From assembly GCA_002361535.1 (NCBI GenBank), contig DETG01000079.1:4725-17525 (forward strand): DNA of 12,801 bases, read 5' to 3'. The position numbers and the translations under genes are program-made. Position 1 is the stretch's first letter, and every line of letters begins with the position of its first letter. This stretch comes from Prevotella sp. UBA3294. GTDB taxonomy: Bacteria; Bacteroidota; Bacteroidia; Bacteroidales; Bacteroidaceae. The notes beneath the pieces were generated by a model. That model saw only the letters and a list, made by a program, of their open reading frames with translations. It was not told where the DNA came from and ran no database searches. This document shows positions 9,401 to 12,801 of this stretch, in pieces.

Positions 9401-10868
9401 ACTGCTTACTGGATCTATTGCTCCTAACGCACTACTTACAAGCGACCAAGCACGTGCAGTTAATAACGCATTGCATTTGACAGGTACAGATGCTTATGAG
9501 GGGAATCAAAGTATTTCTGAAGGACATGCCCATGCTTATAATGCCACATTAGTAGGTGCTGTCGAAATTGGTAAACTTAAAGCAGAAGCTGTTCCACCTG
9601 TTTTGAAAAAGAATTCTGAAGATGCTCCTGCTAGTATGAAGCAAATCCTTTATATAGACGGAACACCTCTTTCTAATATGCTCAACAGTAGTCAAGGTGA
9701 AAATGTTAGAACATTGTCGGATCTGAAGAAGGAGTTGACATTGAACAGTCTTGTTTTCCTGCCCGTAAATACCACTTCTACGCTTGACAATGTGGCATAT
9801 AAGACCCTAAGCGGTGGATTCCAAGCTGGTCACAACATCGAGCTGACTGATAAGTTGCCATTCTATACACCGTATAGCATACAGGTAGCGGAAACAAACT
9901 ATGCGACATATACCAGAAAGCTTACAAGACCAGAATATGGACAAGCAACAAATGCCACAATCATGTTACCGTTTACTATAGATCTGGAAGGAGGCAAGCA
10001 CAAGGTATATAATGATGATGACGAGTTGATATGTGAATTCTCGGTTAACAATATGATCTCTGGAAAGAAAATGCAACTCGTTCAAGGAAATGTGAACTAT
10101 GGGACAGCATATTTCGAGCCGTTAACCGATAATAGAACGAAAGCGAACAAACCTTATATGGTTAATGTAGAGACAATGAACGATGATGCCTCTGACAATG
10201 GTGATATTTCGTTCATCGCAACCCAATATGGTTCTACCATAGAGAAGACACCTGCACCCAATGCCACACCTAAGGGAACCAGTGAAGTGACGGACGAAGA
10301 AGAGCCATATTTCTCTGGTAGCCTCATTATGGGTGATTCGCCTACCGCATCATATAAGAGAGAGGGTATTTCAGATAGCGAAGTGACCTACTACTTCACG
10401 AACTATGCTTCGTATTCTGGTGGTAAGTTCGACCGCGCTGTGTCTGAGAATGTGTTCTATTTCGCAAAAGACATGTATTTAGACCTTCACACCTTATATC
10501 CTGGTAACCTGCGATACCTGATGAACTATCCGTTCCGTGCAGTCTATATCTACAGCACGTCTTCACCACAACCGACAACATCTGGTGCAAAGATGATGAA
10601 GGGCTTCGTTATATCTTACGACCTTGACGACATGGAGAGTATGGGTATCGCCACTAAACTCGACAAGGTGGGTACTAAGCCAGATCTGATGATCCGCTCT
10701 GACAGAGGTATGTTAACCATCACAGCAAGCCGCAGTCAGGATGTTGTCATCCGTTCTGTCAATGGCATGGTAGTTAAGAATACCAATGTCGAGGCTGGCA
10801 ACACTACCACAGTTGCCTTGCCTGCAGGCATTTACATTGTAAATAACGCAAAGATAGCTGTTAAATAA
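6420..10868 (+). CDS. Large secreted protein with T9SS-like C-terminal sorting domain
   Basis: A 1482-residue protein of unknown function. Residues 1-35 are a signal peptide with an extended basic n-region and a hydrophobic core (VTCMMVITLLMISVGVKA, cleavage after A35). The last ~65 residues (1418-1482) look like a type A T9SS sorting domain: strand-forming LTITAS, then VVIRSVNGMVVKNTNVEAG, ending in LPAGIYIVNNAKIAVK. Export across the outer membrane to the cell surface is therefore likely. The body is rich in Y, N, T, D and beta-strand-like, with an acidic run (AEEEEEP, near residue 775) and a short internal repeat at 991-1023. A segment near 1180-1245 (ATIMLPFTIDLEGG...NKPYMVNVE) recalls a module common in Prevotella surface proteins. 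I see no enzymatic motif. ATG at 6420 and 6426 are both possible starts. The gene is clearly more AT-rich than the left operon, suggesting transfer or fast divergence. It is followed by a 74-aa protein gene after 13 nt. Confidence 0.85.
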   Translation: MKMKSIIQKNHHAVSFKVTCMMVITLLMISVGVKAQNVTISPKSGSLISSVMNTTETGFKVGLSSLWRHEQLALSMTASDRDAINSETGEITQPSSVIGVYNGKLSIVGGRRPSYLVVSLPKGYKITGYKLVLVNDMSGSIHSSDGFNNINSGRDMASGTATMRFFETKPWQLDGTNSGTNTRASDTEANNTSPGYNNRHVRWIELGSGYNYSGDTNINQTSLTGPIGTAATDVLATAEAADGDTDINPSDKNKEYSLERYSTPENPMGNHLYFRLVKNYYFYGLTIKSFEIFFSAEGTFDAEVSPEYVGDAKCVVKAPFFTSKTDIGDLTPRTKDEATFFSYDYHCVHDVVANNYVYQENAVENGVPNENKTGVTPHISPVSVDGNDLFAFGNDTYYVETPVSVETSGGEAPIGYRIVGATFKGLWGEDTNGGERPKMKSYYEFTMSAKTSNQSNATTYYIGEGYGTHNTATNWFMDENGYVKYKTNGNNFNYLTIKTERVQQTTITYVTTTNNSSEAVKFKRSGVYLQVAEGDFEDNYVCYGNQYNHYWRVLGENATQPRVNVLFTGTETSIQVGTVNVSDFYHGKYKLTVYDKTGENVAGTVEYDSNGNLVNCESNTITLNDLNNDAVKFKIESLENRVVNNESKPTQALVSVVLQLQALDPYIDKMDIVCHDPIDPETGKPTLELTQSFTASDFSVSGGRFIFYVPKDYADDVLTFTFSDLYSKYGDYTYYKDTPLEKDGNARYSFVTSDYFDRFNGVGDGGLYDPTYDAAEEEEEPFVYTSKVATSTAGNVRFKFNNAENLGSGNIGTGNLEEYPFSVATYLNNYKDPDWEEGDGAQKEGEFVQCVLMADPTEGYQKSGIFFVFTADETRYNIAKTTAWQHRYYAFYRMEIELVARTFNPDFKLTKIYDATCYDKDGTDAFDSMWGLELDVSDMEPVVDEDGNYVYENGKLKMQKMTGYFTYQEIIDYIKEGREKLYYETQAECDAVNALLTGSIAPNALLTSDQARAVNNALHLTGTDAYEGNQSISEGHAHAYNATLVGAVEIGKLKAEAVPPVLKKNSEDAPASMKQILYIDGTPLSNMLNSSQGENVRTLSDLKKELTLNSLVFLPVNTTSTLDNVAYKTLSGGFQAGHNIELTDKLPFYTPYSIQVAETNYATYTRKLTRPEYGQATNATIMLPFTIDLEGGKHKVYNDDDELICEFSVNNMISGKKMQLVQGNVNYGTAYFEPLTDNRTKANKPYMVNVETMNDDASDNGDISFIATQYGSTIEKTPAPNATPKGTSEVTDEEEPYFSGSLIMGDSPTASYKREGISDSEVTYYFTNYASYSGGKFDRAVSENVFYFAKDMYLDLHTLYPGNLRYLMNYPFRAVYIYSTSSPQPTTSGAKMMKGFVISYDLDDMESMGIATKLDKVGTKPDLMIRSDRGMLTITASRSQDVVIRSVNGMVVKNTNVEAGNTTTVALPAGIYIVNNAKIAVK

Positions 10869-10874
10869 GGAGGA
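10867..10874 (+). promoter_or_regulatory. Strong Shine-Dalgarno overlapping the upstream stop codon
   Basis: AAGGAGGA begins within the TAA stop of the secreted protein (10866-10868) and sits 7 nt before the ATG at 10882. None of the other genes in the window has such a site, and Bacteroidota mostly initiate without it. It fixes the start of the 74-aa protein and suggests its translation level is set separately from the upstream gene. Confidence 0.7.
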
Positions 10875-10881
10875 CCACACC

Positions 10882-11106
10882 ATGAAGAAACTATATGTAA
10901 AACCTAGCACTGAAAAAGTAGTCCTCAATGTAGGCGAACAACTGGCTTATGGTGATTTGGCTGATCCTTCCAACCCTTACAACTATAACGAAGGTAAGGA
11001 GAACGTGATCATCTTTGAGGAGTTCATCGAGGAGGAACCTGACAACTCTGACTTCTGGAGCAACGACCCATGGAAGATCCAGTATAGTCTTTGGGACGAA
11101 GAGTAG
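10882..11106 (+). CDS. Small acidic protein, 74 aa, unknown function
   Basis: I do not recognise a characterised family. The N-terminus, MKKLYVKPSTEKVVLNVGEQLAYG, resembles a leader-like pattern I know from many small Bacteroidales proteins (MKK-x-Y-x-KP...ending in L-A and a small residue). It is not a signal peptide because it has no hydrophobic core. The rest (residues 25-74) is strongly acidic and aromatic, with EEFIEEEP, NDPWK and LWDEE, and has no cysteine. Gene reality is supported by the strong Shine-Dalgarno, position 13 nt after the large secreted protein, and the terminator just downstream. It may be a partner, chaperone or processed peptide linked to the secreted protein; none of these is shown. 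The whole-protein charge would make it a soluble, negatively charged product in the cytoplasm unless exported by an unknown route. Confidence 0.75.
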   Translation: MKKLYVKPSTEKVVLNVGEQLAYGDLADPSNPYNYNEGKENVIIFEEFIEEEPDNSDFWSNDPWKIQYSLWDEE

Positions 11107-11121
11107 ATAACTCTATAACAA

Positions 11122-11152
11122 AAAGCCGGCAGGAGTTCTTCCTGCCGGCTTT
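11122..11152. terminator. Intrinsic terminator, bidirectional
   Basis: A perfect 13-bp stem (11122-11134 with 11140-11152, core AGCCGGCAGGA / TCCTGCCGGCT) has a 5-nt loop and is followed by TTTGTTTTATT on the plus strand. On the minus strand the stem is followed by a T-run as well (complement of AACAAAAA), so it can also end transcripts from the convergent PD-(D/E)XK remnant. It closes the secreted protein / 74-aa unit 16 nt after its stop. Confidence 0.9.
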
Positions 11153-11168
11153 GTTTTATTCCTTTAGC

Positions 11169-11567
11169 CTATCGAATGCTTTCGAACAAGTCATCAAGTG
11201 TGACCTGTTGGTTAACAACCTTTGAATGTTCGTTCGGTGTAATGCCATTCGTTGTAACCAAAACTAGTTGAATGGAATGCATCTTTGCGTGCTGCTTGCT
11301 GTTTCGGAAAGCGTCAATCTTGTTCCCTAATTCTTTCTCGTATTGGTTGTCAATGGTGAACTCATGTTCACTGAACTTCATCTCGCAGATATAATCTGTT
11401 CGTTCACCTTTCCATTCCAATACCAGATCAATTTGAGAGGTGCTGCCGTTGGGTGCTGTTCCTTTCCAGCAATAGTTGCGATTTATAGTAGCAATGCGCA
11501 GTTTATCCTTTATTTGGAGAAGATGCGTTGCTTTGGCTTCGCCGAAGATACTCACGTTCGGAAAAAC
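11169..11567 (-). pseudogene. C-terminal remnant of an AAA+ ATPase carrying a PD-(D/E)XK nuclease-like domain
   Basis: About 130 codons encode what I recognise as the tail of the long Bacteroidota ATP-binding proteins (typically near 500 residues) with an N-terminal AAA+ ATPase and a C-terminal restriction-endonuclease-like domain. Visible motifs are QIDLVLEW (D43) and ICEMKF (E58, K60), the D...ExK core, then the family ending LVTTNGITPNEHS...VTLDDLF. The whole ATPase part (Walker A and B) is missing. The frame is closed by a stop at 11568-11570, with GTG at 11555 the only likely start. The cut lies exactly next to the promoter of the divergent DUF4112 gene, so the 5' part was probably deleted. 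It may still be translated, but a working protein is unlikely. The bidirectional terminator lies at its 3' end. Confidence 0.75.
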
Positions 11568-11576
11568 TCAAATATA

Positions 11577-11608
11577 TTTGGCTTTTCGCTCACTTAATCG
11601 TATCTTTG
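11577..11608 (+). promoter_or_regulatory. Bacteroidota-type promoter for the DUF4112 gene
   Basis: TTTG (11577-11580), a 20-nt spacer, then TATCTTTG (11601-11608) match the -33/-7 consensus closely. The ATG at 11617 is only 8 nt after the -7 element, so the transcript probably has no leader or one of a few bases. This decides the start of the downstream gene and excludes longer in-frame starts upstream. Confidence 0.8.
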
Positions 11609-11616
11609 TAGCGGAA

Positions 11617-12099
11617 ATGAAGGAAAAGAAGAGGAAAGGACTGCAACGGAAGCTCGGAGAGAGTCGTACTTACGGCTGGTTGCAAAAGGCATCCGACCTG
11701 ATGGACCGCTACTATGTGGATGCGGCCTTGGGCTTTGCTATCCCCGGTGGCATCGGCGATGCCATCGCGGCTCTTATCTCCGTGGTGTATATCGTGTTCA
11801 CCGCATTCAAGATCCGCTCTTTTGCACTCACCTTAGCAATCATCAACAACACACTCCGCGATATCCTTTTAGGCATGATTCCTTTCTATATCGGGGATGT
11901 CATTGATGTGTTCCACCGTTCAAACCAACAGAACATGGGTCTGATACGCGGCTTCGTGGAAGGTGACGAGCAGACCATCAAGACCGTGAACCGAAAGGCC
12001 GCCTACAGTGTAGTCATCTTCATCTGCCTCTGCATCCTGATCTATATCATGGTCAAGATCGTGATCTGGGCAGGACAGTATGTCATCTCCCTGTTCTGA
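11617..12099 (+). CDS. DUF4112 domain-containing membrane protein
   Basis: A 160-residue protein. The N-terminus is basic and cytoplasmic-looking (MKEKKRKGLQRKLG). The DUF4112 core follows: WLQKASDLMDRYYVD (21-35), the P-G-G-I-G-D motif (43-48), a membrane helix at about 48-64, a conserved NNTLRDILLGMIPFYIGDVIDVFHRS segment (77-102) that may be a second or re-entrant helix, and a final long hydrophobic helix at about 129-156. The repeated (I)P-x-x-(I)GD motif is characteristic of the family. Its function is not known to me. The frame is open as far as 11476, but the promoter at 11577-11608 and the lack of conservation in the extra residues place the start at 11617. It is expressed alone and divergently from the ATPase remnant. 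Confidence 0.88.
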   Translation: MKEKKRKGLQRKLGESRTYGWLQKASDLMDRYYVDAALGFAIPGGIGDAIAALISVVYIVFTAFKIRSFALTLAIINNTLRDILLGMIPFYIGDVIDVFHRSNQQNMGLIRGFVEGDEQTIKTVNRKAAYSVVIFICLCILIYIMVKIVIWAGQYVISLF

Positions 12100-12172
12100 T
12101 TCATAGGCACGTATTTCATTTCTGCATTATTCCGTTGTTTCCATATATTCCGCTTTCTGTGGGTTTATCTTA

Positions 12173-12233
12173 TTCTACGGACTTATTGGACTTTAAGGAC
12201 GATCAGCCATACAGGCTGATTAAAATTTCCGTG
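12173..12233 (+). repeat. Intergenic repeat unit, copy A
   Basis: The unit runs from TTCTACGGACT to ATTTCCGTG and contains the hairpin ATCAGCC (12202-12208), loop ATACA, GGCTGAT (12214-12220). It matches copy C at all but four substitutions and one single-base indel, in the same orientation 191 bp apart. Confidence 0.8.
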
Positions 12234-12270
12234 GTATCCATTCTTTCTGTGAAACCTTAAATATCAAGGG

Positions 12271-12290
12271 ATCAAGCCGTACAGGCTGAT
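12271..12290 (+). repeat. Intergenic repeat, partial copy B (hairpin core only)
   Basis: ATCAAGCC, loop GTACA, GGCTGAT repeats the hairpin core of copies A and C, with one extra A in the left arm. The flanking parts of the unit are absent or too diverged to see, although a short AAGG-like trace precedes it. Confidence 0.65.
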
Positions 12291-12363
12291 CATTGTTCGT
12301 GTCATTCGTGTGATTTGTGTTTGTTTGCCCCATGCGGATCTGGCAGATTCTGCGGATTCATGT

Positions 12364-12425
12364 TTCTACGGACTCTTTGGACTTCAAGGACGATCAGCCG
12401 TACAGGCTGATTAAAAATTTCCGTG
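12364..12425 (+). repeat. Intergenic repeat unit, copy C
   Basis: Near-identical to copy A, from TTCTACGGACT to ATTTCCGTG. Its hairpin is ATCAGCC (12393-12399), loop GTACA, GGCTGAT (12405-12411), followed by a run of A that is one base longer than in copy A. The one stem-adjacent change between copies (A to G) falls in the loop, so the stem is kept intact. Confidence 0.8.
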
Positions 12426-12439
12426 ATTTGGCTTCCCCT

Positions 12440-12467
12440 AAAGCGCCGATTTCCAATTCCGCGCTTT
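12440..12467. repeat. Inverted repeat / hairpin near the IS110 end
   Basis: AAAGCGC (12440-12446) pairs perfectly with GCGCTTT (12461-12467) around a 14-nt loop. It lies between repeat copy C and the transposase stop. It could belong to the non-coding end of the insertion sequence or be an older intergenic hairpin. Confidence 0.45.
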
Positions 12468-12529
12468 CTGCTTCCTATGTATTTTACAAAATATATTTAG
12501 TTAAAAAATATGTATCTGAGTAATTATTT

Positions 12530-12801
12530 CTACTGAGCCATTCTTTGGACCCTGAGGAACTCATGGTTCTCCTCATAATCCATGTCATTTGCAATCAGTG
12601 ACACCGACAGGTGGAGCAGTTTGTTCTTGATATTGTTGATGATAATCCCATGACACTTGCCTCTGGCACTCATGCGAAGATAGTAGTCACGGTATATACC
12701 ATGTTCCTTGATCGTCCATTGGGCTGCCTGGGTCAGATAAGCCCTGAGCATAGAGTTGGAATAGCATTTCACCTGAGCCTTCTTGTCGACACTCGTACCG
12801 G
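12530..12801 (-). CDS. IS110-family transposase, C-terminal part (truncated by window edge)
   Basis: The minus-strand frame is open from the right edge (about 90 residues), so the gene starts outside the window. It reads GTSVDKKAQVK, then CYSNSMLRAYLTQAAQWTI, YRDYYLRMSARGK and NKLLHL. This is the typical tail of IS110/IS1111-type transposases, where a G-x-S-x-x-x-K block is followed by a LR..L..AA helix, an F/Y-Y-x-R-x-x-ARGK block and a KLL helix. These enzymes are DEDD-type recombinases guided by a bridge RNA encoded in a non-coding end of the element. The DEDD domain and the catalytic serine lie outside the window, so activity cannot be judged. The ending (about 15 residues after NDMDYEENHE) is normal in length. 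The flanking AT-rich stretch and hairpin may be the element's downstream non-coding end. Confidence 0.85.
   Translation of the reverse strand, partial: GTSVDKKAQVKCYSNSMLRAYLTQAAQWTIKEHGIYRDYYLRMSARGKCHGIIINNIKNKLLHLSVSLIANDMDYEENHEFLRVQRMAQ

Larger units (their letters stand above)
12100..12529. other. Non-coding region with repeats and hairpins, no gene
   Basis: Between the DUF4112 gene and the IS110 transposase I see no supportable gene in about 430 bp. The region is built of a duplicated 61-62-bp unit, a partial third copy, a stretch of short near-repeats of the type TTCGTGTCATTCGTGTGATTTGTG (about 12296-12319), a separate 7-bp hairpin, and an AT-rich stretch from about 12475 to the transposase stop. 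The outer limit of the insertion sequence probably lies in this interval but cannot be placed. Confidence 0.6.

Noticed and set aside
10882..11106. RiPP (modified peptide) precursor
   Set aside because: The N-terminus is leader-like, but no modification enzyme, protease or exporter gene is present nearby and the remainder has no Cys and few Ser/Thr.
11476..11616. N-terminal extension of the DUF4112 protein in the same open frame
   Set aside because: It crosses the promoter at 11577-11608 and lies antisense to the ATPase remnant; the residues do not look like the DUF4112 family.
12173..12425. CRISPR array
   Set aside because: Only two full copies and one partial copy with unequal spacing and no cas genes; the units are 61-62 bp with an internal hairpin, unlike CRISPR repeats.
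12317..12523. 68-codon plus-strand open frame
   Set aside because: It runs through repeat copy C and the hairpin, has no promoter or family features, and is most likely chance.

Overview
The window looks like chromosomal DNA from a member of the Bacteroidota, most likely a Prevotella/Segatella-type Bacteroidales. Four things point there: promoters of the form TTTG-N19/20-TAnnTTTG, a general lack of Shine-Dalgarno sequences, a large secreted protein with a C-terminal tail resembling a type IX secretion (T9SS) sorting domain, and families typical of the group (DUF2723 protein, GH20 hexosaminidase with signal peptide, AraC regulator fused to a membrane domain). The assignment rests on pattern recognition, not a database search.

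Left part (1-3176, + strand): a tightly packed housekeeping operon. It holds the C-terminal end of a DUF2723 membrane protein, a NodB-type polysaccharide deacetylase, queG (epoxyqueuosine reductase) and an unrecognised 165-residue helical protein. Gaps are 6, -23 and -14 nt, so translation is probably coupled. The operon converges on the next unit across an imperfect inverted repeat (3161-3219) that contributes to the ends of both coding regions.

Middle (3200-6028, - strand): a two-gene unit consisting of a 7-TM AraC-type regulator followed 27 nt later by a signal-peptide GH20 beta-N-acetylhexosaminidase. A good promoter precedes the regulator. The 391-bp divergent intergenic region also holds three copies of a CACAC motif and a -7 element (TAACTTTG) without a clear -33 box, facing the next gene. 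This layout fits activator control.

Central accessory part (6420-11152, + strand): a 1482-residue secreted protein, visibly more AT-rich than the left operon, with a T9SS-like C-terminal domain. After 13 nt containing an unusually strong Shine-Dalgarno comes a 74-residue acidic small protein, then a strong intrinsic terminator. This module, together with the adjacent membrane-bound regulator and hexosaminidase, is the best candidate here for an undescribed system. The functional link is inferred from layout only.

Right part (11169-12801): a decayed region. It contains a C-terminal PD-(D/E)XK-like remnant of an AAA+ ATPase (- strand), a DUF4112 membrane protein with a textbook promoter and almost no 5' leader, about 430 bp of non-coding DNA carrying a repeated 61-62-bp unit with an ATCAGCC/GGCTGAT hairpin, and the C-terminal end of an IS110-family transposase running off the right edge.
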